Assembly (NCBI GenBank): GCA_942486035.1 | Contig: CALNXK010000171.1 | Span: 1,079,001 to 1,143,000, forward strand | DNA from: Porites lobata | Lineage: Eukaryota; Cnidaria; Anthozoa; Scleractinia; Poritidae | Reading direction: 5' to 3' | Length of the DNA: 64,000 nucleotides | Shown: positions 13,301 to 19,400 of the stretch, in pieces | Layout of the letters: each line of letters starts with the position of its first letter | Position numbering within the stretch: position 1 is the first letter of the stretch | Made by a program: the position numbers and the translations under genes | Notes under the pieces: generated by a model | Database searches by the model: none | What the model was told of the DNA's origin: nothing | Seen by the model: only the letters and a program-made list of their open reading frames with translations

Positions 13301-16300
13301 ATTTTGAATAAGTGAATAAGTTTATTTTTCTTCCAGGAGGATTTAAGCAGTGTGACTGCAGTAGACTGTATCTGGAATTACTACAATCGTTCCGCTGCCA
13401 TGGGCTGGGTATTTGGTAAGTTAAGAAATGATTGAAAACGGTTTCCGTCACCAAGATCATAAGATGAATAGCCCCAAGGCAGTAGAGGTAAAAAGTATAT
13501 CCCCGCACAAATTAACAACTTCCTTATAAAATATACTGTAAAAGACAATTTTAACTGATTTAGTATAGCTTTTTAAACTTTATGGATATTGTCACATCGA
13601 TGGACCTTTCCGCAAAATAACTGTCAAGTTTTGTTACCAAACATTATGTTACAACTGTTTACTTTGTTGTGTTACTGTGGAAATCGACTGAAAAAATATT
13701 CTCTTTAAAATCGGCCATTGTTTTCAAGTTATGAGATGCCGCATTGACATAATGAAGAGACTGTTTTTAAAATATATTTCACCATGTTAAAAGTATTTTG
13801 TAAAGTCCAGGGCCAAGTTGTTCAAAGCTGGGTTAAGATAACCCAGGGTTAGTGCGAGATTTGAATTCAGATTTGAAAGCTTAAAAAGCATTTCAGTTTT
13901 AATTCTTTTTGTCTACAAGTTGATGATTGGAAGTTCTAAAAATAACAGAGAAAATTATCCGAGAAAGTACTTTTGAATGAAGGAAAAAGAAATCAGGGTT
14001 AAATTTAACCCCGGGTTAAGCGCTAATCGGCCTTCGAACAACTGGGCCCAGGAAGATTTGATTCAGAGAAGTTTAAACTAGAAAAGTTCTTTCCGCTATC
14101 CTTGCCCTTTATTTATTCATTTATTCGTTTATTTATTTTTCAGCTATGTTGAAGGTTGGGGATAATCATTGGTATGGAAAAACAGTCCCTCAGAACATTA
14201 CATTCGCTGGTGAAATGTATGCAGAGGCCGCGGCCAAAAATGATTTACCTCAGGTAACAATATACTGAAGCGGTGGGTTTTTTCTTTCTTATCGTAGAAG
14301 TTAAATAACGATTTGCAGGTAGCACACCCACATGGTGGTTCTTCGTCTACCTGATTCCTGGTCGAATTGGAGTTTGGAAATGTTGGTTTTTGAGGAGAGG
14401 GGGAAACGGGAGAACCTCTCGGAGCAAGGGAAAGAACCAACAACAAACTCAGCCCACATATGGTGTCGACGCCGGGAGAAGTTGCAGGCTCAGTTTGATT
14501 TCATGTTAATTTTGATTTAACCTAGGTTCATTCTCAGTTTCCTTTGTCTATTAGGGCTTGGAGACAAGGAAATTGAGTAGAAGAGAACAGAATAATTCTT
14601 TATTTAAACATGGTGAAATTCATCAGGAGCAAAAACAATTTTGACAAGGAAATTGAGTAGAAGAGAACAGAATAATTCTTTATTTAAACATGGTGAAATT
14701 CATCAGGAGCAAAAGCAATTTTGAATAGAGGATATTACACGGTGGCGCGAAGATATGAATTTTATTTTCAAGTGGCAAAACAATATTTTACGAACGAGCG
14801 CACCGAGTGAGTAAAATATTGTTTTTGTCACGAGAAAATGTAATTCATATCTTCAAGCCGCCGTGTAATGTTCTTTTTATTATATAGGCAAAATGACATC
14901 GATAAAATAATGGAGGGAAATTACCAAAATTACGTCATCGATAAACTCACGTGTAAGATTATGGAAAATAAACCACTCCGGTCTCGAATGTAGTTTTTAT
15001 GAATTTTACGAGTGGCATATTTTCCAGTAAAACACTGGTGTCTATATAATAAATAAACCTAACTACCCTAAACAATATGCAAGACTATCTACAACTAACC
15101 TAACTAAGACCTGGTTTTCATGAATGCCGTGTACACAGTACTTTAAAAATCAGAAATTCAGATGAGCCAATCGTTTAAATTTAGTTAAAGATTTAGCATC
15201 TCTCATATCACAGGCCAGGCTGTTCCAGAGAACTGCTCCGCTATAACTGAAGCTGTTCTTCGGAATCAACTAAGGTTTTAAAATTTACCTGAAATCTAAT
15301 TGGTCCTGTCACATACTTCAAGGAGCACAGCAGATATAACTAGCCAATGCACAGACGTTTCTTTATACAAGGAAAGCGATAACGAGAGACATCTAATTCG
15401 TAGTTAAATGTCAACTGTGCTATTGACACGGTCACAAATGTGACCATCGTATTTGAGCAACTTAGGGCAAATATCAATGGAACTTAAACGAGATCAATTA
15501 TTGAATCTTACTTTGACTTACAGGCGATATATAACTTAGCTTACATGGTCGAATACAACTACTCTCTAAATGGAATCCACTGGAGGAATGTGGCCAAAAA
15601 CGACATCGTGCGGGGAAACCTTACGTTTGCCGCTTTGCTCTACGAGAAGTAAGTGCTTGTTTAAACCTTACGTAATTTTTCGTAGTTTGCGCGTTAATCA
15701 ATAAAAATGATTTAAAAAAAAAAAAAGAAAAAAGATTATGTAACAAGTCTAACGCTGAATGCAAGGTAATCTCCTGCATAATGCATTAAAAGGATCTGAA
15801 AAAACTGTAATGTAAAGATGGCTTTCTGTATTCACTGCCAATTATTAAATATTTTGCGGATATTACATACCAGCGCGTGGATACGAATTTTATCCACAAG
15901 CGGGCATTCTGTTTATTATACACACACCGATGGCGAGATGCTGTGATGCTCTTTTCCTATTGGCTGAGACTGAAGTAGCCATGAAAACCGTGATAACTTC
16001 ACAAGTGAAAAAAAAACATTGTGTTTTCACTGGATACCAAATTTTCGTCAGTGTAAAAATCCTGGTATTTCATCGGTGTCTATATAATATATATACATTT
16101 CTTGAAGTTTGCCTTAAACGGGTGAGGGGGGCGGGTGTAATGGGGATGAGGGGCATGAAGAAAAGAGAACATTAGGCCCCTTCCGTACTCTTCCAAGTAT
16201 TTTTGAATCCTTGTGGACAGGGTCTTCGTACACTATTAAAAGCGGTTTAAAACAAGATGTGGTTTTGCTGAGCGGACTCACTGGTTCCGTGTGGACGTAA

Positions 16301-17765
16301 GGGCGATTCGTTTAAAAAATATGCGGTTTCAGAAATTTTCGGATTCGTGTGGACAGTCTTAGGGCGCTTTCCATTTGCCAGACCTGACCCGCCAAACCAT
16401 TTCCAACGCAATGATAATTTTCATTTTAATCAAATCTCTCCAGCCAGATCAGTCAAATCCTACGTAGTATGCACCAAGGAGATGGTTTTTCAGTAACAAG
16501 CCTATTTCATTATTCGAACCGACTGGTCCAGCGGTCAGCGGTAACTCGCGTGACGGCGCGTGTTTTAAATTAGACAAACAAACTCAATGGTACACAGAAA
16601 ACGATTTCTCAAAATCTACTCATTAAAATTTTGTGATATTTGGCAGAATATCTTAAATAATAAGAACTTTAAAATGGAAGTTGAACAGCCGAATTTTGTG
16701 ACACATTTAATAATTACAGTTCCATTATATTATTGATTATCTAAAATCCCGCCTGTTAAAATTTGGTCAAATAAGTTTCAAATGGTAATGATTAATTATA
16801 ATAAACTGTGTATGATTTATTTCAAATATCATTAACAAGCTGTGTGCAAGTTTATAGGAAACTCTAATGAGCGAATTTTATGTGAAATGAGCAAAAGTGA
16901 AATTTTAAGGTTGTATTCAATCGTTCATGTTGTCATGAAAACTACGAAAACGTCAAATTTTACCTGCCAATGAAAATTTTTCGTTAGTATATTTTTCACT
17001 TGCCAAGTTTCAGCTTGTGACCTGCAACCTTTCTCTTGCCATGATTTGGAAAACGACATATACTCACAAACTGCCAAAACTGTGTTCAGACACCTTAATT
17101 GATATAAATGTTTTCTAACACAGAATTTCAGCCCTCTGTTTTGTGATAAATATTTGTCATATTTATTATGATCTCTTTTCTATGGTAGATGCCGAGATGC
17201 TCAGGAAAATAACAATGAATCATTTCTGCCGTGTTCTTTCGGTGTCGTGAAAGTAAAGTTAAAACGTTTGTGGCAGAACGACCCACGTTTTGCTCAGGTA
17301 AAATTTTGATGTGCTTTTGTCTTAGCTTTTTCCAGTGATAGAATAAATAAACTAACGTTAAATTGTTTGAAATACAGTGAAACATGAACTATTTACAAGG
17401 CTGAAAATATATATTTAAAAAATCTTAACGGTTTAAACACCAGGTCATCATCAGAATATTGACCAAGTGTTGAAAACGTTTTGATTTTACTTTTTCAATA
17501 TATTATATTTTAAGTCTTGTAAATAGCTCACTTTTTTAAGGCTAAGCGTATTTTATGGACCTCACATTGAAATGTGTTTTCATAGATTTTATTGTACTTT
17601 GAGAGTTTGACCTGCGACAATGATCTGTAATATTAAGACAGAAAAAGAACGATTTTAATCGTCATTTTGATTCCTTTTTATTTTGTTCATTTTTAATTTC
17701 AGGCTGGGGCACTAACGTTGACAATAGCGCTTGGCATCTTCTCGTGCTGGCTCTTTTTCTCCTAG
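1193..17765 (+). CDS. SEL1L3: SEL1L3-like protein, 3' part of gene (20 exons, spliced)
   Basis: Twenty exons join in one frame to give 740 residues and a stop. Numbering starts at the first, split codon seen here. Residues 1-107 have the pattern of a concanavalin-A/LamG-like domain end (LPLKKWVQVVMSVDD, then a WVLGG strand and FKGIIGHTRIYRR). Residues 108-216 are a polar, partly helical linker. Residues 217-690 are Sel1-like repeats, for example AVKYYQMGADKGDPEGLYNLG and GAIYFKRAADKGDRDGLSNLA. Residues 721-740 are a hydrophobic anchor. Six N-glycosylation sequons (N408, N596, N623, N654, N674, N693) fit a lumenal or extracellular body. From memory of the family, RKGL, MYAEAA and a serine-phenylalanine-x-proline-cysteine-serine motif near the C-terminus are shared with vertebrate SEL1L3 rather than with ERAD SEL1L. 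The biochemical role of SEL1L3 is poorly known. The N-terminal exons lie upstream of the window. The C-terminus lacks the cytosolic tail I recall in human SEL1L3. Confidence 0.87.
1425..1612 (+). mobile_element. tRNA-derived SINE
   Basis: A tRNA-like head has an A-box-like TGGCGAAGTTG at 1433-1443 and a B-box-like GGTTTCAAATC at 1475-1485, at tRNA-like spacing. A non-tRNA body follows (TTGTTGTTTCTCTTCC, then CCTCTCCTCAAAAAC). The same body is found in reverse at 14325-14480, which supports a dispersed family. Similar SINEs are, from memory, common in anthozoan genomes. It lies in the intron between exons a and b. Confidence 0.72.
2090..2225 (+). CDS. SEL1L3: SEL1L3-like exon b (LamG/ConA-like domain end)
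   Basis: Acceptor CTGCAG at 2084-2089, donor GTAAAA at 2226. It encodes residues 62-107 and contains EGFWVLGGTEGSQTFKGI and GHTRIYRR, the final strands typical of ConA-like folds. The phase matches both neighbours. Confidence 0.9.
2226..2787. other. Intron, nothing recognised
   Basis: AT-rich intron between exons b and c. I see no repeat, RNA gene or conserved reading frame. Confidence 0.5.
2788..2827 (+). CDS. SEL1L3: SEL1L3-like exon c (40-nt small exon)
   Basis: Acceptor TTTTAG at 2782-2787, donor GTAAAT at 2828. Only 40 nt, residues 108-121 (VFSPPKDHLMFSM plus a split codon). It is kept because it is needed for phase: phase 0 in, phase 1 out. Confidence 0.8.
3146..3238 (+). CDS. SEL1L3: SEL1L3-like exon d (helical linker)
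   Basis: Acceptor TGACAG at 3140-3145, donor GTATGG at 3239. Residues 121-152 form a charged, probably helical stretch (HEATLEQIEKELEER). Confidence 0.85.
3239..3660. other. Intron, nothing recognised
   Basis: Intron between exons d and e, with a C-rich pyrimidine tract at about 3325-3350 and otherwise no structure I can name. Confidence 0.5.
3661..3854 (+). CDS. SEL1L3: SEL1L3-like exon e (linker into first Sel1 helix)
   Basis: Acceptor TTTTAG at 3655-3660, donor GTAGGT at 3855. Residues 152-216. A proline- and acid-rich linker is followed by SVAASLYQEASEKL, which looks like the first helix of a Sel1-type repeat. Confidence 0.87.
3855..4447. other. Intron, nothing recognised
   Basis: Intron between exons e and f, with a pyrimidine-rich stretch at about 3960-4015. 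No repeat or RNA gene seen. Its 3' end holds two competing acceptors (4437 and 4447). Confidence 0.5.
4448..4564 (+). CDS. SEL1L3: SEL1L3-like exon f (Sel1 repeat)
   Basis: Donor GTATGT at 4565. Residues 217-255, with the repeat signature SHYMAGIMNMIGLGVPQDLI. A nicer-looking acceptor (CAACAG) exists at 4437, but that start puts the downstream exon out of frame and reaches a stop in exon g. The AGAG acceptor at 4444-4447 keeps the frame, so the start is set by phase and has lower certainty than the other borders. Confidence 0.75.
4711..5095 (+). repeat. Intronic tandem repeat, unit 104-107 bp, about 3.6 copies
   Basis: Successive copies start at GAAAGTA at 4711, 4817, 4921 and 5028. The unit runs from AGTAGCTTTCATTTGAATG through CACAGACTCAGAAGTTA to ACAGCACCACAGG. 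Copies differ by a few substitutions and small indels, and the last copy decays after about 70 bp. Confidence 0.9.
5215..5332 (+). CDS. SEL1L3: SEL1L3-like exon g (Sel1 repeat)
   Basis: Acceptor TTGCAG at 5209-5214, donor GTAGGA at 5333. Residues 256-295: GWKYLLLGAANDSPLCQMAL then a GSDGLHQDCDVAI loop, the helix-loop-helix form of a Sel1 repeat. Confidence 0.92.
5333..6134. other. Intron, no feature supported
   Basis: Intron between exons g and h. A minus-strand open frame of 139 codons starts here and overlaps exon g. It has no recognisable domain and I do not call it a gene. Confidence 0.5.
6135..6196 (+). CDS. SEL1L3: SEL1L3-like exon h (Sel1 repeat helix)
   Basis: Acceptor ATAATAG ending at 6134, donor GTAAGT at 6197. 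Residues 295-315, YYKAAALTTDKMLQEHQEVN. It completes the repeat begun in exon g. Confidence 0.88.
6346..6600 (+). repeat. Intronic tandem repeat, unit about 54 bp, with internal hairpins
   Basis: Four to five copies, starting near 6346, 6400, 6443 (11-bp shorter unit before it), 6498 and 6551. Each unit contains two inverted repeats, AACACT-GAGA-AGTGTT and CAAACAC-(8 nt)-GTGTTT, so each copy can form small stems. The last copies are more diverged. Confidence 0.85.
7111..7230 (+). CDS. SEL1L3: SEL1L3-like exon i
   Basis: Acceptor TTTCAG at 7105-7110, donor GTAATT at 7231. Residues 316-355, forty codons with no split codon. It ends in QAWHGLSDAQ, leading into the SLLAEMYYYG helix of the next exon. 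Confidence 0.88.
7250..7945. repeat. Long inverted repeat (about 45-bp arms) flanking a hairpin element
   Basis: The left arm 7250-7294 (CAGTCAAGCCAGGTCAAGCG, then CATTAATGAAT) is the approximate reverse complement of 7901-7945 (ATTCATTAATGG, then CGCTTGACCTGGCTTGACTG). The left arm begins only 20 nt after the exon i donor. The enclosed sequence holds the hairpin element at 7569-7897. It may be an older element with a younger insertion, or an inverted duplication. Confidence 0.75.
7569..7897 (+). mobile_element. MITE-like hairpin element, copy 1
   Basis: Starts AGAGGATATTACACGGTGG and ends CCGTATAATA. Its 5' half is a near-perfect hairpin from 7577 to 7713, with arms ATGAATTTTATGTTCGAGTG and CACGAGAACATAAAATTCAT around a GAGCGAAGCGAACGAG centre. 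The 3' half has CCAGTAAAACACT near the end. Copy 2 at 14726-15053 has the same layout, confirming a dispersed family. Confidence 0.82.
7956..8217. mobile_element. Palindromic MITE-like element (262 bp)
   Basis: Terminal inverted repeats GGGCCTGTTTATG and the facing TTTAAACAGGCCC bound an almost fully palindromic element. Internal arms pair AACCCGCTTAAGTGG with CCACTTAAGCGGGTT, and CCATATAATCTCCTATTTAAA with its complement, around a centre near 8086. A target duplication is not clear (CCTA on the left, TTAA on the right). No coding capacity. Confidence 0.83.
8218..9035. other. Intron remainder, nothing certain
   Basis: Purine-rich at about 8335-8400 and otherwise featureless. Minus-strand open frames here share no visible motif with known families. 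It lies between the palindromic element and exon j. Confidence 0.45.
9036..9173 (+). CDS. SEL1L3: SEL1L3-like exon j (canonical Sel1 repeat)
   Basis: Acceptor CTTTAG at 9030-9035, donor GTAAGA at 9174. Residues 356-401. The clearest repeat of the gene: AEMYYYGKRGLQRDLNRA, then KYYQMGADKGDPEGLYNLG. Confidence 0.95.
9174..10097. other. Intron, nothing recognised
   Basis: AT-rich intron between exons j and k. I see no repeat family, RNA gene or reading frame that I can support. Confidence 0.5.
10098..10160 (+). CDS. SEL1L3: SEL1L3-like exon k (Sel1 loop and helix)
   Basis: Acceptor AAACAG at 10092-10097, donor GTACGC at 10161. Residues 402-422, GHGVQQNETEAINLFKLSAE. It carries the sequon at N408 and completes the repeat of exon j. 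Confidence 0.9.
10161..10537. other. Intron, nothing recognised
   Basis: Intron between exons k and l with no recognisable element. Minus-strand frames here run antisense to exon l. Confidence 0.5.
10538..10711 (+). CDS. SEL1L3: SEL1L3-like exon l (Sel1 repeat)
   Basis: Acceptor CTTGTAG ending at 10537, donor GTATTC at 10712. Residues 423-480, including GAIYFKRAADKGDRDGLSNLA and a longer NGWVAGHPPDK loop. Confidence 0.94.
10815..10903. mobile_element. Short inverted-repeat element or MITE remnant
   Basis: CCCGAGGGAAACAGTTAGTT followed by TTGTTTTT on the left (10816-10843) faces GAAAACAAAACTAACTGG followed by TTTCCCGAGGGA on the right (10873-10903). The arms are about 28-30 bp with a loop near 30 bp. 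Confidence 0.7.
11034..11155 (+). CDS. SEL1L3: SEL1L3-like exon m (Sel1 repeat)
   Basis: Acceptor TTACAG at 11028-11033, donor GTAAGT at 11156. Residues 481-521. KEAFKYWFEAATKGHPGSC is the second helix of a repeat. Confidence 0.9.
11236..11319 (+). CDS. SEL1L3: SEL1L3-like exon n
   Basis: Acceptor TATACAG ending at 11235, donor GTAAGA at 11320. Residues 521-549, AEQNPEVGWLMRKGLEAYY. The RKGL motif is one I recall from vertebrate SEL1L3. Confidence 0.9.
11320..11825. other. Intron, nothing recognised
   Basis: Intron between exons n and o. It has T-rich stretches and no repeat or gene I can support. Confidence 0.5.
11826..11916 (+). CDS. SEL1L3: SEL1L3-like exon o
   Basis: Acceptor TTTTAG at 11820-11825, donor GTTAGA at 11917. 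Residues 549-579: DFLFAAEVGMEVPLYNTAML followed by a CEEN turn, a degenerate Sel1 repeat. Confidence 0.9.
12118..12786 (+). repeat. GATC-rich minisatellite, 16-bp unit, about 42 copies
   Basis: The unit is close to TAGATCGATGGATCGC, itself two related 8-mers (TAGATCGA and TGGATCGC). A common variant replaces ATCGC with ATCAG. The array runs about 670 bp in the intron between exons o and p. Some interior stretches are perfect and the ends are more diverged. Confidence 0.93.
13337..13415 (+). CDS. SEL1L3: SEL1L3-like exon p
   Basis: Acceptor TTCCAG at 13331-13336, donor GTAAGT at 13416. Residues 580-606, VDCIWNYYNRSAAMGWVF, with a sequon at N596. Confidence 0.9.
13810..14048. mobile_element. 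MITE-like element with GGGCC-AGTTGTTC termini
   Basis: The left end GGGCCAAGTTGTTCAAAG faces the right end CTTCGAACAACTGGGCCC. Internal arms pair CTGGGTTAAGATAACCC with GGTTAAATTTAACCCCGGG less exactly. About 240 bp, no coding capacity, within the intron between exons p and q. Confidence 0.75.
14144..14253 (+). CDS. SEL1L3: SEL1L3-like exon q
   Basis: Acceptor TTTCAG at 14138-14143, donor GTAACA at 14254. Residues 606-642: MLKVGDNHWYGKT, then FAGEMYAEAAAKNDLPQ, with a sequon at N623. Confidence 0.92.
14325..14480 (-). mobile_element. SINE fragment (5'-truncated), reverse copy
   Basis: Read on the minus strand it has GTTTGTTGTTGGTTC, CCTTGCTCCGAGAGG and CCTCTCCTCAAAAACC in the same order as the SINE body at 1425-1612. 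The tRNA-like head is missing or degraded. Confidence 0.7.
14563..14722 (-). repeat. 80-bp two-copy tandem duplication
   Basis: GACAAGGAAATTGAGTAG starts at 14563 and again at 14643, and the two 80-bp units differ by about one base. Read on the minus strand the unit contains AATAAAGAATTATTCTG, so it is probably the 3' terminal segment of the LINE listed next. Confidence 0.9.
14726..15053 (+). mobile_element. MITE-like hairpin element, copy 2
   Basis: Same layout as the copy at 7569-7897. It starts AGAGGATATTACACGGTGGC, has a hairpin centred near 14800, repeats TGTTCTTTTTATTATAT in the middle, and ends with CCAGTAAAACACTGG and TCTATATAATA. It sits inside the LINE 3' UTR, so it inserted later than the LINE. 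Confidence 0.83.
15150..15269 (-). pseudogene. Reverse-transcriptase C-terminal remnant
   Basis: A 39-codon open segment ends in TGA (complement of 15150-15152). It contains SGAVLWNSLACDMRDAKSL and FKRLAHL, the short alpha-helical tail that follows the reverse transcriptase domain in many LINE proteins. The polymerase domain itself is absent. Confidence 0.7.
15524..15648 (+). CDS. SEL1L3: SEL1L3-like exon r
   Basis: Acceptor CTTACAG ending at 15523, donor GTAAGT at 15649. Residues 643-684, AIYNLAYMVEYNYSLNG followed by LTFAALLYE. Sequons at N654 and N674. Confidence 0.9.
15858..16090 (+). mobile_element. Diverged relative of the hairpin element
   Basis: Begins GGATATTACATACCAGCG, continues GATACGAATTTTATCCAC and ends GGTGTCTATATAATA, the same order of landmarks as the two copies above. 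The middle differs and is not a strong hairpin. It could be a related subfamily. Confidence 0.55.
16180..17188. other. Intron with possible DNA-transposon remnants
   Basis: Contains AGGGCGCTTTCCATTTGCC at about 16371, which looks like a terminal repeat of a short DNA transposon, but I find no matching right end. GTGTGGAC occurs three times (about 16210-16350). The rest, to exon s, is AT-rich with nothing recognised. Confidence 0.35.
17189..17297 (+). CDS. SEL1L3: SEL1L3-like exon s
   Basis: Acceptor GGTAG ending at 17188 with a pyrimidine-rich stretch before it, donor GTAAAA at 17298. Residues 684-720: CRDAQENNNESFLPCSFGVV then KVKLKRLWQNDPRFAQ. The cysteine-flanked ESFLPCS motif resembles the pre-membrane region of vertebrate SEL1L3 as I recall it. 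Confidence 0.9.
17386..17529. mobile_element. Short inverted-repeat element
   Basis: The left arm GAACTATTTACAAGGCTGAA, then ATATATATTT, faces the right arm AATATATTATATTTTAAG, then TCTTGTAAATAGCTC. The arms are about 35 bp, imperfect, about 145 bp end to end, and lie in the last intron. Confidence 0.6.
17703..17765 (+). CDS. SEL1L3: SEL1L3-like last exon (C-terminal membrane anchor and stop)
   Basis: Acceptor TTTCAG at 17697-17702. Encodes AGALTLTIALGIFSCWLFFS and a TAG at 17763-17765. The whole exon is one hydrophobic helix with no cytosolic tail. That makes it a likely type I membrane or tail-anchor-like end. Confidence 0.9.
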   Translation, partial: AGALTLTIALGIFSCWLFFS

Positions 17766-18210
17766 GACAGAAAACTAAGCCAACAGACACCTTCACGACT
17801 TTTTCAACTTTCGAACAAGTTAGGGGAAATCTGTCAACACCACTGGAAAGAGCCCCCTAAAATTAATAATATTACCACGTTTAAGGTAATACGTCTTAAG
17901 CGAACATAGATATAGCCCCGAAAAGTTGCGAGAATTTGCAGACTTTTTTTACGGTGGAGGCATCCCACCCCCCCCCCCCATATAAACAAGTCTGTAAATG
18001 TTCGCGAATTTCAGGAGCTATATCTTGGATAGTTGTCATTAACTGACTTTTCAAAGCAACCTTTCCAGCGATGTGGAAATTACCTTAACTTGTCCATAAC
18101 AGAAGTTGAAAAAAAAAACCGTGAAAAGGTCTATTGAAATCAGTTGTTTTTATTTGCCGAGATGTATTCCTTGATAATGTTCTAGATAGAAAACAAAGCT
18201 TTCAAGACTA
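17766..18210 (+). other. 3' UTR / gene-satellite boundary
   Basis: Sequence between the stop codon and the first recognisable satellite monomer. I see no AATAAA here; the nearest are at about 18293-18305, inside the first degenerate monomer. It contains the inverted-repeat element listed separately (17881-18088) and a run of 11 C at about 17969. Confidence 0.5.
17881..18088. mobile_element. MITE-like element in the 3' flank
   Basis: Terminal repeats TTAAGGTAAT (17881) and ATTACCTTAA (18079-18088). Inner arms pair ATATAGCCCCGAAAAG with the complement of TTTCAGGAGCTATAT, and TTGCAGAC with GTCTGTAA. A run of 11 C sits between the arms. Confidence 0.72.
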
Positions 18211-19400
18211 CAAAATTCCTTGATTTTATACTCTAGAGAGGCTTCTTTCAGCAACATCGTCCAACACATTTTCTTGGACCTACTTTGACGAAAATAAAAT
18301 AATAAAACAAATTAAAAGTTTTTGACCACAAGCATAGACTAACCCCTTTGGCAAAATCCCATTTTTTCGACTTCTTTGACTTCTTGTTTTTTAAGTCGAG
18401 AGAGCCTTTTTTTCTTTTCACAATGTGGCCAAACACATTATCCTGGCCTATTCTGTCTGAAAGAAAAAAAGGAAAAATTGCCAATTTTGACTAAAACCAA
18501 GGACTAAACCTTTTGGAAAAATCCCAATTCTTCGACTTTTTTAATTTGTTGTTTTTATAGTATAGAAAAGACTTTTCTCTTTCTAGAAAAGCCTATTTTG
18601 CCAAAATAAAAACCTGAAAAAAATTGCAAATTCTAGAACCAAACTATGTAATAACCTCTTTGAAAAAAACCCAATTTTTTGACTGTTTCAACTTGATGTT
18701 TTTATAGTCTAGAAAGACATTTTTTCTTTCTACAATATCACGAAACACATTTTAATAATAAATTCTGCCTAAAAAAAAAAAGATGGAAAAACTGCCAATT
18801 AGAGAAAAAAAATGACTTAACCACTTTGGAAAAATCTCAATTTTTCGACTTTTTGAACTTCTTGTTTTTATAGCATAGAAAAGCGTTTTATCCTTCTAGA
18901 ATATCGTAAAAGACATTTTCCTGGCTAAAATTGCCTTAAAAAAATTGAAAAAATGGCCATTTTTGGACCAAAACCATGAGTTAACCACTTTTGAAAAATG
19001 TCAATTTTATGACTTTTTAAACTTCTTGTTTCTATAGCCTAGAAAGGTGTTTTTTCGTTCTAGAATATTGTAAAAGACATTTTCCTGGCCTATATTGCAG
19101 AAAAAAAAAGTTGGAAAAATGGCCATTTTTGGACCAAAACCATGGGTTACACCTTTGGAAAAATGTCAATTTTTCGACTTTTTGAACTTCTTGTTTTTTC
19201 GTTCTAAAATATCGTAAAAGAAATTTTCCTGGCCTATATTGCCTAAAAAAAAAGGTGGAAAAATGGCCACTTTTGGACCAAAAGCATGGTTTAACCCCGT
19301 TGGAAAAATGCCGATTTTATGACTTTTTAAACTTCTTGATTTTATGGCCTAGAAAGGCGTCTTTTTCTTCTAGAATATCGTAAAAGACATTTTCCTGGCC
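18210..19400 (+). repeat. Divergent left edge of satellite array
   Basis: About seven monomers, increasingly unlike the consensus toward the gene. The first lacks most landmarks, keeping only TAACCCCTTTGG, a TTCGAC-like box and CTTGTTTTT. TCTAGAA and GACATTTTCCTGG become regular only after about 19.0 kb. This is the decay expected where unequal exchange no longer homogenises copies. Confidence 0.88.

Larger units (their letters stand above)
14563..15290 (-). mobile_element. LINE (non-LTR retrotransposon) 3' end, interrupted by a MITE
   Basis: On the minus strand, 15269 down to 15150 encodes a 39-residue C-terminal piece with the motif YSGAVLWNSL, then DAKSLTKFKRL, then a stop. This is the usual C-terminus of LINE reverse-transcriptase proteins. 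An in-frame stop lies just upstream (15270-15272), so the copy is dead. Its 3' UTR is cut by the hairpin element at 14726-15053 and resumes with an AATAAA-containing tail in the 80-bp tandem unit. Confidence 0.72.
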
